Below, in pieces: positions 29,184 to 38,861 of a stretch of 64,000 bases of DNA. The notes beneath the pieces were generated by a model. The model was not told the DNA's origin and ran no database searches. It was given only the letters and a program-made list of their open reading frames with translations. The translations under genes were made by a program, and so were the position numbers. Every line of letters begins with the position of its first letter. Position 1 is the first letter of the stretch. This DNA is from Vulcanisaeta sp. JCM 14467 (lineage in GTDB: Archaea; Thermoproteota; Thermoprotei; Thermoproteales; Thermocladiaceae): the NCBI RefSeq assembly GCF_001316245.1, contig NZ_BBDM01000015.1:1-64000 (forward strand), given 5' to 3'.

Positions 29184-29504
29184 ATGGCGTCTGGAATATC
29201 TAGGGTAAGGAGGGTTAGGAGAAGTATGGTAATCACGAAATTACCATATGTAACGAAAATATACATAAACTACCAAGTCCTCATACCGGCTAGTTTGGTT
29301 AAGGCCCTTAATATTGAGAATGCTACTTACGCAAGCATAACCATTGAGTACTTCGGGCAGAAGATAATGCTCGAGAGGGTTAAGCTATTGAGAACTAGGA
29401 ACACGGCCAGTAGGCAATTCACGATACCGAGGGAGGTCAGGGAGAAGTACGGGATAAAGCCCCTAGATGAAATTAAGATTGAATCAATAATACCCATTGA
29501 ATGA
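29184..29504 (+). CDS. Two-domain AbrB/SpoVT-type DNA-binding protein
   Basis: A 106-residue protein with two swapped-hairpin-like domains: the first K-I-Y-I-N-Y-Q-V-L-I-P-A-S-L-V-K-A-L near residues 27-44, the second S-R-Q-F-T-I-P-R-E-V-R-E-K-Y-G-I near 75-90 (the classical I-P-x-E-V-R-x-x-x-x-I core). It is probably a transcription regulator. The ATG at 29184 follows TTTAATAAATTAAC. The second domain is duplicated almost base for base at 2.72-2.82 kb. It lies just upstream of L40e in the same direction but with its own promoter gap. Confidence 0.75.
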   Translation: MASGISRVRRVRRSMVITKLPYVTKIYINYQVLIPASLVKALNIENATYASITIEYFGQKIMLERVKLLRTRNTASRQFTIPREVREKYGIKPLDEIKIESIIPIE

Positions 29505-29557
29505 TTGCTGCTAAATAGGTAAAAATATAAAAAGGGCCTTAATACCCATAGGCACGT

Positions 29558-29713
29558 ATGCCAATTACCGACCCTGAGAAATTGAAGGTGGCTATTGAGC
29601 ATAGGTTCAATTACTGGATCTGCAGGGAGTGCGGAGCCAGGAACCCGCCAGGAGCCGAGAAATGCAGGAGGTGTAAGAGTAAGAATTTGAGGCCAAAGAG
29701 ATTCAAGAGGTAA
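29558..29713 (+). CDS. rpl40e: Ribosomal protein L40e (eL40)
   Basis: A 51-residue zinc ribbon protein of the large subunit, [10 protein letters not shown] at the start, with the four zinc Cys in [10 protein letters not shown] and [10 protein letters not shown], and the basic end R-P-K-R-F-K-R. The length matches archaeal L40e exactly. A TATA-like AAATATAAAAAG lies about 30 nt before the ATG. Confidence 0.97.
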   Translation: MPITDPEKLKVAIEHRFNYWICRECGARNPPGAEKCRRCKSKNLRPKRFKR

Positions 29714-29826
29714 ATCATCCGGCATCTACCTCTTATTCTTAGCGTATTACCTAACTATGCATACTTATCGTTGGCGCTATCGATGCCTTAGATAGATATA
29801 TAAATAGGTGGTTTAGGCTTTATGCA

Positions 29827-30075
29827 ATGGAGGACGAGGATAAGTACGAGGAGGGACCTGAAAACGAGGAGGGAAACGAGGAGTCCACGGGTGGTGAGGA
29901 CTACATGTCGCTCATCGATAAGGCGCCTGAGTGGAGTGTCGGCGTGATTCTATATAACGGTAACGCCTACCCACTGGCTAAGTCCAAGTTTAAGAGGAGT
30001 GAGTATTACTTCTCACCGAGTTGGAGACCTGTGGCTAAGAATGTGAGTGGTGAGGTCGTGGTCCTTAGATGGTAA
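29827..30075 (+). CDS. Hypothetical acidic protein, 82 aa
   Basis: The first 30 residues are almost entirely acidic (M-E-D-E-D-K-Y-E-E-G), the rest is a small beta-rich domain with W-S-V-G-V-I-L-Y-N-G-N-A-Y-P and a C-terminal V-V-V-L-R-W. A TATA-like ATATATAAATAGG lies 25 nt before the ATG, so the gene is probably expressed leaderless. I do not recognise the family; it may be a short Thermoproteales-specific nucleic-acid-associated protein, but that is a guess. Confidence 0.6.
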   Translation: MEDEDKYEEGPENEEGNEESTGGEDYMSLIDKAPEWSVGVILYNGNAYPLAKSKFKRSEYYFSPSWRPVAKNVSGEVVVLRW

Positions 30076-30161
30076 GGTGAGTAAGTACAAGATAAGTAGG
30101 CGTGGGGATAAGTACCTGCAAGTCATCCTGATTTAATGAATCACCATCACGGCATTAATAA

Positions 30162-31539
30162 TTAAAACCGAGACCCCTCATTGACGCGCCTCAAGATCGC
30201 CAACAACTTATTAATGACATCGGTTGGGCTTCTACCGAGTATCACTATCTCAGGTTCCTTACCCCAATCACCAAGGTGGTAAATAATGTCGGGAACCCTA
30301 CCGACACTCTTTATTGCCTGCTCCGTACCCCAGGGTATTGACGCGCCCTCCCTAGCCTTAACCTCGGGTGGTTCCTGCCTCCTATCGTAACTAGTAACCA
30401 CGTAGCCAAGCTCCTTAGCGGCCTCTATCACCCTATCATCATACTTAATATTCATTGCAGACCTAACCTCCGGGTCGTACTTCATTGCCGTGAGTATATA
30501 ACTAGCCACGTGGGAACTAACGCCGAAGGTGGGCGGGCCACTTGGCTTGGCCTTGCCCATGTACTTAATAATCCTGCCGGGTATGGCGGCTACGTCATTT
30601 AGGTCCCTGGCGTAAAAGGCTGGTAATGCATATCCAAGGTTTGATTGAACCTCGGGTATGTAGTTCCCAATTAGGTCTGCATTCTCCTCAATCAGTCTCA
30701 ATGCCCTATTCATCTCCTCAATAACGTCCGCCCTATAGGCCTAAGCTCAAGCCAGGCCATTGGGTTTACAGGGCCGTGACCATGACCAAGGGGCAGTGAG
30801 TACTTAATCGCCGTCGTGATCAACTCCTTAGCCAGTTTAATGGCTTCCCACGGGTTCAACCCCCTAGCCAATCCCGCGGCTATGGCTGCCGAGAATGAGC
30901 ATCCCGTGCCGTGGGTATTCTTAGTATCAATCCTCGGAGCCCTCAACTCCCTATACTCGCCTGAATCCCTGAAGTACACAACATCAATACTCTCATTACC
31001 CGTTAGGTGCCCACCCTTAACAATGACAATCTCAGGATGAAGTTCCTCGGCAATGACCTTGGCAGCTCTCTTAGCATCATCAAGGGTCTCGACGTGGAAG
31101 CCGGCAAGGTGTGATGCCTCAGGCGCGTTTGGTGTCACGACCTTGGCAATTGGTATTATTACTCGCTTTAGTGTTTCCATTGCCTCAGGCCTAATGAGCG
31201 GATCACCACTCTTGGCGTACATGACTGGGTCAACAACCAGTGGGAATCCCCACTTCCTGACCGTGCGGGCTACGGCCTCCATTATTGGCGAGCTACTGAG
31301 CATGCCCGTCTTAGCCGCGTCAACGCCGATATCCTCGGCGACAGCGTTTATCTGGGCCTCAACTATTGATGGGTCAATCTCCTGAACAGCCCTAACACCG
31401 AGTGTGTTTTGCGCCGTTACTGCGGTCAATGAGACCATCCCGTAAACACCAAGGGCGTGGAAGGTCTTTAGGTCAGCCGTAATGCCTGCGCCACCGCCTG
31501 AGTCAAGCCCGGCTATTGTTAGTGCCTGGGTATCTTCAT
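30162..31539 (-). CDS. thiDN: ThiD-ThiN: HMP(-P) kinase fused to thiamine-phosphate synthase (two frameshifts)
   Basis: The N-terminal two thirds are the ribokinase-fold HMP/HMP-P kinase: G-L-D-S-G-G-G-A-G-I-T-A-D-L-K near residues 11-25, a middle G-x-x-x-x-D-P-V-M segment (V-V-D-P-V-M-Y-A-K-S-G) and N-T-H-G-T-G-C-S-F-S-A-A-I (anion hole). The C-terminal third is the archaeal ThiN domain, which joins HMP-PP and thiazole phosphate (N-L-G-Y-A-L-P, F-G-V-S-S-H-V-A). Breaks at GGG 31528-31530 and near GG 30738 are each one base short; repair gives M-K-I-P-Q-A-L-T-I-A-G at the start and L-R-P-Y-R-A-D-V-I-E-E-M between domains. TATA-like TTATATAATC lies 25 nt before ATG 31539. Confidence 0.9.
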
Positions 31540-31631
31540 ACGAAATAATCCACTTATTATGATTATATAAAGCTTTTATTATTGACGATGTTCACGGGAG
31601 GGTAGACTGAAAGTAATTAATTAATCGACTG

Positions 31632-32038
31632 ATGATTAATGTATTGGTGATGGAAATGAGGAAGGCCCTGGAGGTATTCCTCGTAATACTAATCACCGTA
31701 GTAACACCACTTGTGGTGCATGCATCGCAGGGTGTTAACGATATTAATAATGCGGCAAGCAACGTGACTGAAACCATAAATGACTTCATGAACTCAATAA
31801 CCAATAGTACGGAGAGCGTAATAAACACGGCACTTGCAAACCTAGTATCCTTCACCAACTTCCTCAAGAACGTGCTATACAACACATCAACAGTACTCGC
31901 AATACTCTTCGGGATTATTGGCGGCTTCCTATGGCTCTCCGGCATTAGTCCTTATCGTGGGCGTAGCTCGTGATATCGGCAATACTACTCGCCCTGTTAG
32001 CCATTATAATAGCCACATATAGCCTATATAGGGAGTGA
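31632..32038 (+). CDS. Exported protein with two C-terminal membrane segments (one frameshift)
   Basis: An N-terminal signal (F-L-V-I-L-I-T-V-V-T-P-L-V-V-H-A, cleavage after H-A-S near residue 31) is followed by a 60-residue helical region rich in N-x-S/T sites, then one hydrophobic segment (V-L-A-I-L-F-G-I-I-G-G-F-L-W-L). The frame stops at 31973, but one added base near 31969 leads into V-I-S-A-I-L-L-A-L-L-A-I-I-I-A-T-Y-S-L-Y-R-E, a second segment, ending at 32038 in a 4-base GTGA overlap with the next gene; the overlap supports the extension. No family recognised. The start could also be ATG 31650. Confidence 0.55.
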
Positions 32039-32376
32039 GTAAATCATTTATTAAAAGTAAGAATAACCAGGTAATGCGGATGTTCACGGACATTCTCGAA
32101 AGAATGGGCTTCAGGAAAAATGATAGGGATAACTCGTGGTTTAAGGATTATGGAAATAACGTGGTGCTTAAGGTCACGTCGCCAAGCCCCAATGAGTTAG
32201 AGATAGAGCTCAACATGCCAATACCAACCAATGTAAACTCGTCCCAATTAAATAGCCCAGAGGATGTGGTTAGGTTATTGGTAAACCTGCCAATTAGTCG
32301 TGATTTATTGCGTTCATTAAGTAATGCGTTAATGGATATGATGAGGTTAAGGTTGATAATAAGCATGAGCAATTAG
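32035..32376 (+). CDS. Hypothetical protein, 113 aa
   Basis: A soluble alpha/beta protein (M-F-T-D-I-L-E-R-M-G-F-R-K near residues 15-27, then V-V-L-K-V-T-S-P-S-P-N-E-L-E-I-E-L). The GTG start overlaps the stop of the exported protein gene, so translation is coupled. It overlaps the convergent gene by 4 bp at its end. Function unknown. Confidence 0.55.
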   Translation: MSKSFIKSKNNQVMRMFTDILERMGFRKNDRDNSWFKDYGNNVVLKVTSPSPNELEIELNMPIPTNVNSSQLNSPEDVVRLLVNLPISRDLLRSLSNALMDMMRLRLIISMSN

Positions 32377-32708
32377 GAGCCCTTTGCCGGTGCCGTGGAT
32401 TGCCTAATCCTAATTAATTCCTTAGCGATCATCAGTAGAAGTCTCCTCTTATTCACCTGGCTAAACCTCCTGATGGCTGAGTCCTTCCTCACGGCAACAT
32501 AGCCGTAGGGTCCCTCAAACCAATTACTTGGGTGTTTCTTATCGCTGTAAACCTCGAACTCGAGGCTCAGGTTACTAACTGCCTTTATCAACTCCTCTAT
32601 TGTTGGTGACTTTATCGCCATGCTGCTTGGGACCTTCCTACCAAAGCCCCTGCTCTTACTTGAGTCGAAGTAGACGGTCCAAATAATCCAGTAATCCCTC
32701 TTGTCCAC
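32373..32708 (-). CDS. Hypothetical protein, 111 aa
   Basis: A soluble basic protein (W-I-I-W-T-V-Y-F-D-S-S-K-S-R-G-F-G-R at the start). The S-R-G-x-G-R-K-V-P segment followed by S-P-T-I-E-E-L recalls SRP19 (S-R-x-x-G-R-x-V), a signal-recognition-particle subunit that binds SRP RNA; length (about 90-110 aa) and the later Y-G-Y-V-A-V-R element also fit. I consider SRP19 likely but not proven without alignment. It lies just downstream of S8e on the same strand, a common neighbour. Confidence 0.65.
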   Translation of the reverse strand: MDKRDYWIIWTVYFDSSKSRGFGRKVPSSMAIKSPTIEELIKAVSNLSLEFEVYSDKKHPSNWFEGPYGYVAVRKDSAIRRFSQVNKRRLLLMIAKELIRIRQSTAPAKGS

Positions 32709-32748
32709 GATTATTCAATGAGATCACTGATTAATAATGCTTAACCCA

Positions 32749-33150
32749 CTACTTCTCCAGGAGTACGGCATTAACCACGCCGTCCTGCCCAGGCCTCGAT
32801 GTGACCACGGCCCTACCCCTCTCGGTCTCAATTATCGTACCCTTAACAATGATATCCCTCTTGGCCAATTCCCTATTCGCCGGCGTCTCGAGCACCCTGA
32901 GAATCTTCACCTTAACGGCCTTACCCTCCTTGGGAATGTATAGGTTGGCATACTGCACACTGACTACCTTAACCTTAACATTACCACCAAAGACCCTAAT
33001 CACCCTCCTAACATCATTATCCGACAACGTGGTGTTGGTTGGCGGACCACCGCCGAGTGCCTTCCTCTTAACCTTATACGGCCTAGCCCTATAACCACCA
33101 CTTGGCTTCTTCGCGTCCCTACCCTGGTAGAAACTCAGTAGCTTAACCAC
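32749..33150 (-). CDS. rps8e: Ribosomal protein S8e (eS8)
   Basis: A 133-residue small-subunit protein: Y-Q-G-R-D-A-K-K-P-S-G-G near the start, a basic stretch K-V-K-R-K-A-L-G-G-G-P-P, V-L-E-T-P-A-N-R near residue 90 and T-S-R-P-G-Q-D-G-V near 120. The frame is open 40 codons further upstream, but GTG 33150 sits about 25 nt after ATTTTAAA, gives the family length, and is therefore chosen. It is divergent to the HdrD-like gene. Confidence 0.95.
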   Translation of the reverse strand: MVKLLSFYQGRDAKKPSGGYRARPYKVKRKALGGGPPTNTTLSDNDVRRVIRVFGGNVKVKVVSVQYANLYIPKEGKAVKVKILRVLETPANRELAKRDIIVKGTIIETERGRAVVTSRPGQDGVVNAVLLEK

Positions 33151-33317
33151 GAGGACCCACGCTGCATTGCCTTTAAAATATTTTGCCTCGTGGAAATTAC
33201 TAAGTGATGAGGCGTCCCGTTGCCGAGCAAGTGACGAGCCTAACTCCTCACTGATGTGCAGATTTTGCACATATCAATAATGTATTAAGGTATTGATAAA
33301 AATAATGGTAATGAGTA

Positions 33318-34651
33318 ATGAGCAAGGCCACACTTAATGAGTATAGGCATGATAGGGCCCCTCAGGAATTGATCGAGAAGCTCCACGGCAGGATCGGCCT
33401 TAAAAGGCGCAGTACTAATGAGTTTAATAGATTACTGAGGGAGAAAGTGCGTGGGAATAAAAATGTATTATTGTCACTGAGCCTATGCATGGGCTGTGGT
33501 GCATGCCTAACAGTATGCCTAGCATACCTAGCAACACGTAATATTAAGAATTCACCGCTTGGTAGGATAGCCCTGGCCAAATTATTAATGCGTGGTCACG
33601 TTGATGAGCGCATCATTAATGAGGCATACACGTACTTCTGGCAATGCCTAACGTGCAGGAGGTGTGCTTGGGCCTGCCCCTTCGGTATTGACGTGGGTGA
33701 TGTGTCGAGAACCACCAGGTCACTACTCTATGAGGTTGGCCTAGCCCCTAATTACGTGGCTGGGGTTATTAATAACCTTGAATCCACGGGGAATTTCCTC
33801 GGCCTACCTGAGGACGTAATTAGGGAAATAATACTGAATGTGGCCAATGAGATAAGGCGTGAGAAGGGGGTTAACGTTAGGGTTAAGATTGATGAGCCTG
33901 CCCACGCATTATTACTACCGTCAGCCTGCGCCGACTACACGGTGGCTATAAACACATTGAAGGGATACATACTACTGCTTAATGAGTTGGGTATTGACTT
34001 TACCCTGAGCACGAGGGCCCCTGACATAACGAATTATGGCTTGTTCATGGATGAGAGGCACATGAGCTTATAGCCGAGAGGATAGTCGAGGAGGCGCGTA
34101 GGTTGGGTGTAAGGTTGGTAATTGCCGGTGAGTGTGGTCATGGCTGGAGGGTGTTTAAGAATTACGTAATACCGAGGCTAAGGGAGTTCGGCATTGAGGG
34201 GACGCACATACTTTACATAGCCGCGGGCGCCGTAAGGAGGGGCTTAATTAAGCTAAATCCAATGGCTAATGGTGATCTAACTTACGTATACATGGACCCA
34301 TGCCACTATGCCAGGGGTGGGGACCTTGTCAGGGAGCCGAGGCTCGTGATGGGGCATGTGGTGGTTCATTACGTGGAATTGAATGAAAAACCTGAACTAG
34401 CCATATGCTGTGGTGGGACAAGTGGTATGTTGGCTAAGGAAATGGAGGAACTATCAATTAAGTATGCCGAGCTATGGTACCAAAGGGCGATTAGTAAAGG
34501 TGGTGATTGCATTGTCGTGCCCTGCGCAGCCTGTAAGCTGCAGATGGATAGGGTGTTGCCGAAATTGAATAAGATGTATAACCAGGAATTAACATTCACA
34601 GGGTTGATGGACCTAGTATATCGAGCCATGGTACCGAGAAGGATTGATTAA
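33318..34651 (+). CDS. HdrD-like iron-sulfur protein with CCG domains (one frameshift)
   Basis: A cytoplasmic electron-transfer protein of about 444 residues. Two 4Fe-4S clusters are marked by C-M-G-C-G-A-C-L-T-V-C near residue 57 and C-L-T-C-R-R-C-A-W-A-C-P near 111, followed by a C-terminal part with the CCG-type Cys patterns (P-C-H-Y-A-R-G, C-C-G-G-T-S-G, V-P-C-A-A-C). The frame breaks near 34065; one A gives H-M-K-L-I-A-E-R-I-V and joins the halves. It resembles heterodisulfide reductase subunit D and DsrK/TtrC-like proteins; no HdrA-C or membrane partner is adjacent, so the electron partner is unknown. Confidence 0.82.
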
Positions 34652-34723
34652 GCCCTCGTTTCAAGTCCTAACGAGTAACCTGAGCAATGACCTTAATAGG
34701 GTCTCCCGCTCATTTTCAACTCA

Positions 34724-34966
34724 ATGATTGATTATACATTCTATAAACGTGTCATGGAGTTCATAGTTAATTACCTTGGTCTTAAGGACAGGTTATTATT
34801 CATGAACGTCCTCCGCTATGATGAGGTATTAAATGGTGTAAAGGTCCTTGTTGCAGTTTACCAGGTGGGTACTAATGAGGTGGTTGCGTATTGCGCGGTG
34901 AAGTTCGACAATGCGATGGGTAGGGCAGAACCAACGTGTAGTAGGGTGTATGAGGAAATGACTTAA
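34724..34966 (+). CDS. Hypothetical protein, 80 aa
   Basis: A small alpha/beta protein beginning M-I-D-Y-T-F-Y-K-R-V-M-E-F with two Cys near the C-terminus. No family recognised; it stands alone before tRNA-Pro. Confidence 0.45.
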   Translation: MIDYTFYKRVMEFIVNYLGLKDRLLFMNVLRYDEVLNGVKVLVAVYQVGTNEVVAYCAVKFDNAMGRAEPTCSRVYEEMT

Positions 34967-35046
34967 TAGGCCAAGCGTGGAGCATCATGTACGTACAGAG
35001 CACCGCACTGAAAAGCTTAAAATTGCCCATGAAGTGACATTTACCA

Positions 35047-35142
35047 GGGGCCGTAGTCTAGCCTGGCTAGGATGCCGGCCTGGGGAATAATCCCCGTCCA
35101 GCACGCCGGTGAACCCGGGTTCAAATCCCGGCGGCCCCACCA
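35047..35142 (+). tRNA. tRNA-Pro(GGG) with an 18-nt intron
   Basis: Acceptor GGGGCCG/CGGCCCC, T loop TTCAAAT, encoded CCA. The anticodon stem CCGGC/GCCGG encloses 25 nt; removing 35086-35103 leaves loop CTGGGGC with anticodon GGG, i.e. an intron at the canonical 37/38 site. A bulge-helix-bulge is visible: 4-bp central helix CTGG/CCAG flanked by 3-nt bulges GGA and CAC, each cut after its second base. Confidence 0.95.
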
Positions 35143-35249
35143 CTTACAGTCCTTAAATAACTATGCATTGCCTTACCTTACCATTCAGAAGCATTAATTT
35201 GAAATAGTGAGCCGCTCTTAATAATTCCATGATGATATAAATTTAATAG

Positions 35250-35590
35250 TCATACATGGACTAAGTTGAGCATTGGTTCACTCAAGGTTACTTCCTTACC
35301 ATCCTCACCCTCGATCCTTATGACCCTCTCACCACCATGTACCAATATGAATATAGCCTTTATCCTCGCCACATTACTCTCCATAATCACCCTCTGCACT
35401 ATTCTCCTGAACTCCCTATAATGATCCCCACAGCAGAAGTAAAGCTTGGAACCAGCCACTTCCCCGTAAAATCCCCTCCACGGCCTACCACACACCTTAC
35501 ACCTAAGTGTTCCGTCAATGCTTAAGTACGTGCCAGTCCTCCTATTATCACCACATAGGGCACACCCTGTGTATTCGCTACCAACCTCAT
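35250..35590 (-). CDS. Zinc-ribbon-like small protein (start region frameshifted)
   Basis: Two C-x-x-C pairs (C-A-L-C-G and C-K-V-C-G, 22 residues apart) are followed by L-Y-F-C-C-G-D-H-Y-R-E-F, suggesting one or two zinc sites. No ordinary start codon exists in this frame before the first pair; adding one base near 35584 links it to an ATG at 35590 (M-R-x-G-S-E-Y-T-G-C). Otherwise translation would start at the GTG of C-K-V and lose the first pair. Function unknown. Confidence 0.5.
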
Positions 35591-35859
35591 TACCATTTAC
35601 AAAACCCTCATTAATTTAGTTGTTAATTTCCTAATAATTTATTGTGTTTGCGGCTTCTAATCATTTATGAACAGTTGTATTTACTAATATTTATTTCAAT
35701 ATAAATACATTCTAGCGCCATTTTAGGATAAGAACTTAAACCACAGCATTTGGCATTAACCGGCGTGTGATGTTAGGGAGTACGACTGAGGTTGATGATG
35801 TGGTCCTTCGCTGATGGCTTAGTAAAGTTTTTAATCTTGTGGGTTTGCACGTTGGTTGT

Positions 35860-36252
35860 ATGGTCTTGCTTGATGTGCTGGGGAATGCGTTGACTATGAT
35901 TAAGAATGCGGAGGTGAGGGGCCATAGGGAGGTGGTTATTTGGCCGTCTTCTAAGCTCGTTGGTAATGTGCTCAGGGTTATGCAGAGGTATGGTTATGTT
36001 GGTGAGATTGAGTTTATTGAGGATGGTAGGGGTGGTAAGTTTAAGGTTCAACTCCTCGGCAAAATAAACGATGTTGGCGCCATAAGGCCCAGGTTCAGTG
36101 TTAAGGTTTCCGAGTTAATGAAGTGGGAGGAGAAATACCTACCGGCGAGGAACGTTGGGATAATAATTCTTAGTACGTCGAAGGGCGTTCTATCGCATTT
36201 AGAGGCTAGGCAGATGAACGTTGGTGGTGTGTTAATAGCGTACGTTTATTAA
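35860..36252 (+). CDS. rps8: Ribosomal protein S8 (uS8)
   Basis: A 130-residue small-subunit protein binding 16S rRNA helix 21: [14 protein letters not shown] at the N-terminus and [16 protein letters not shown] near residue 98 followed by the end [12 protein letters not shown]. The ATG at 35860 (M-V-L-L-D) is chosen over a GTG 21 nt upstream because a TATA-like AAGTTTTTAA precedes it by 25-30 nt. L32e follows. Confidence 0.96.
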   Translation: MVLLDVLGNALTMIKNAEVRGHREVVIWPSSKLVGNVLRVMQRYGYVGEIEFIEDGRGGKFKVQLLGKINDVGAIRPRFSVKVSELMKWEEKYLPARNVGIIILSTSKGVLSHLEARQMNVGGVLIAYVY

Positions 36253-36293
36253 TGGTGGTAAATTTAAAAAGGGCATTAACAGGTGCTTCTGCG

Positions 36294-36902
36294 ATGTCTA
36301 CGGAAGAGGGCAAGCCCACAGGGCAGGAGACCCAGCAGCCAAGCAGTGAGCAGGCGGCGCAGGCTACTACCCAACAAGTAGAGACTCAGACACAGCCCAC
36401 TCAACAAGCTCAGCAAATTCCTGAGCAGGCAGTGGCGAAGCCTGAGGTTAAGGAGGTGAAGTTGCCGAGACCTAGGGTCTCGCTGAGTGGTAAGTTAAGG
36501 CAGTTGTTGAGACTTAGGTTGTTGATGAAGAGGAGGGAGCCACGTTGGATGAGGATGGATGAATGGAGGTACCTTAGGGTTGCCCATGGTGAGCATTGGC
36601 GTAGGCCCAGGGGCGATGATAATAAGATTAGGCTCGAGATTAAGGGATACCCGAAGAGGGTTAAGGTTGGTTATGGAAAGCCGAGGCTCGTCAGGAACCT
36701 ACACCCAAGTGGTTTCAAGCTTGTGATTGTTCATAGGCCTGAGGATGTTGATAAGGTCGACCCAACCAAGGAGGCGATAATTATTGGTAGAACCGTTGGG
36801 CTGAAGAAGAGGGTTGAGATTGTCAAGAGGGCGATTGAGAAGGGCGTGAGGGTTATCAACGTGACTAAGGACGTAATTGAGGAGTTAAGGAGAGTCCAGT
36901 GA
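36294..36902 (+). CDS. rpl32e: Ribosomal protein L32e (eL32) with a Gln-rich N-terminal extension
   Basis: The last 140 residues are typical L32e: R-R-E-P-R-W-M-R-M-D-E-W-R, W-R-R-P-R-G, K-I-R-L-E-I-K-G-Y-P, V-R-N-L-H-P-S-G-F. Before them are about 60 residues rich in Gln, Thr, Glu and Pro with no defined fold. The start at ATG 36294 is supported by TATA-like AATTTAAAAAG at 36261-36271; S8 ends 41 nt upstream, so the two genes are adjacent but separately promoted. Confidence 0.95.
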   Translation: MSTEEGKPTGQETQQPSSEQAAQATTQQVETQTQPTQQAQQIPEQAVAKPEVKEVKLPRPRVSLSGKLRQLLRLRLLMKRREPRWMRMDEWRYLRVAHGEHWRRPRGDDNKIRLEIKGYPKRVKVGYGKPRLVRNLHPSGFKLVIVHRPEDVDKVDPTKEAIIIGRTVGLKKRVEIVKRAIEKGVRVINVTKDVIEELRRVQ

Positions 36903-36903
36903 T

Positions 36904-38818
36904 TCATGCCTTCAGCTTCTCATTGAACCAATCAACAATAGCCCTCAACCTAACCAGCCTATGGTTAGGCTTACCAAACCTTGACAAGTCATGATTCTCC
37001 CCAGGGAACACAACCATCCTTACCTCCTTACCCAGGTACTTAAGCGCTGTGTACAACTGTACCGCCTGCTCGAACCAACAGCGGTAATCCTCAAGCGAAT
37101 GTATTATCAGCAATGGAGTCCTAACATTCTTCACATACATAATCGGTGACTTAGCCATGTAACTCTCCAAATAAGCCCAGAAATCCCTATCCTCACCACC
37201 ACCAATCTGGTCATTCGCGAAGTAAGGCCCTATGTCACTGGCACCGAAGAAGCTAACCCAATTGGATATTGACCTATCAGTGACCGCGGCCCTAAACCTA
37301 TCCGTATGCGTAACTATCCAATTAGTCATGAACCCACCATACGAGCCACCAATGACGCCAAGCCTACCCGTCTATGAAGTCGTAACTCCTAAGCACGTAG
37401 TCAAGACCTCCATCAAATCCTCATAATCCCTCTCACCATAATGCCCACGTATATCCGCAAACTCCTCATCATACCCATCACTACCTCGCGGATTCATGAA
37501 TATGACCACGAAACCCTCATTAACCAGTAATTGAAACTCGAACATGAATGAGTAACCATATGCCGTCTTCGGCCCACCGTGGATTTCCAGGATAGCCGGA
37601 TACCTAATGCCCTGCCTAAAACCGGGCGGTCTCATTAACCAACCCTCGACCTCCCTACCATCGCTGGCGCGGAACCTGAATGGTTCGGGTTTTGAGAGTT
37701 CTATGAAATTGACCCAATCATTAAAGTTCGTTATCCTTTCCTCATTGCCATTAAACCACCTGTATAATTCCGTGGGCCTCAGCGGGTCCATGGATATGAA
37801 GTATATGGTGCCGTCCCTCATAACCACGAAATCCTCAACACTCCTCTCGCCACCAATCACCACCTCAACACCGCCATTGATGCTTGCCCTGACGAGCCTT
37901 GATGATCCGCCATCCATCATCATGAAGTAAACCCAATCACCAACCCACTGAAGCTTCATTGGCGGTGGTGAACCTCTGGCATCACTGTTGAGGCTATTGC
38001 CAACGTTCCTATCAACACCCCTCATTAAATCAATGACCTCACCACCATCGGGCCTAACTAGTAGCACGTGGTCATGGGTTACAAGGCCCCTATGTAGGTC
38101 ATTACCCACCAAAGCCAGGTACTTCCCATCAGGCGACCACCTAATAGCCGATACACTATAATTACTAAGGACAGTGTACCTCTCCCCGCTTTCCAGGTTT
38201 ATTACCCAAACCTCGTTCCTATACGGCTTAAACCTATTGGTGCTCACGGCGATAACCGCCCTCTTACCGCCAGGCTCAGCGTCATAGGCAACAACATCAA
38301 AGTCCCCACTGGTTAACTGCCTAATGGCGCCGCTTAAATCCAGCGAGAATAGGTGGGACTTAAACGTATGCACGAATCCCCTGCCATTAAACCAAAGGGG
38401 CCAATCCCCAACGAATTTGACATCCTCTTGGACAGGACCGACATTACTCATGAAGTACATCACGCCATTAACAATGCGTAAATCATTAACACCACCACTA
38501 ATGTGAGCTACCCTCATTGGCTCACCGCCATCGAAGCAGGTACCAAACCTCAACACCTGGCTTATCCTTACCAAGCCCCCTCCTCGATAGGAACACCAGA
38601 CCCTTACCACCTAAAATCCTTGGTGAGAAGTCACTATTACCTCTCGTGACCTGCCTCAGGGACCTGCCATCATAGATCCAAATATTCTTCTCATAATCCT
38701 CCAGGGAATCCGCAATCTTCGAAACCGTGAATGCCAGGACATTACTATCAACATTCGCGTTTAAGTCATGAATCATCCTCACCAACCTCAAGTCCTCGAG
38801 GACCAACCTCCTAACCAT
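36904..38818 (-). CDS. S9 prolyl-oligopeptidase / acylaminoacyl-peptidase (several frameshifts)
   Basis: A cytoplasmic serine peptidase of about 640 residues: an N-terminal beta-propeller of WD-like repeats (S-P-D-G-K-Y-L-A-L-V-G-N near residue 250) and a C-terminal alpha/beta hydrolase. The catalytic Ser is in G-G-S-Y-G-G-F, Asp in S-L-E-D-Y-R-C-W, His in G-E-N-H-D-L. Three frames are joined: a break near 38535-38545, one near 37395 (one base short: E-V-L-D-Y-V-L-R-S-Y-D), and one at GGG-like run near 37365-37370 (one base too many: I-D-G-R-L-G-V-I-G). No signal peptide. The gene is convergent with L32e, 1 nt apart. Confidence 0.85.
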
Positions 38819-38861
38819 TAATAATTCAGAGAACCATTGAGCTATTAAGATTTCACCCAGG

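Noticed and set aside
30816-31385. Long plus-strand frames opposite ThiD
   Set aside because: They mirror the codon pattern of the real minus-strand gene and have no family features or promoter.
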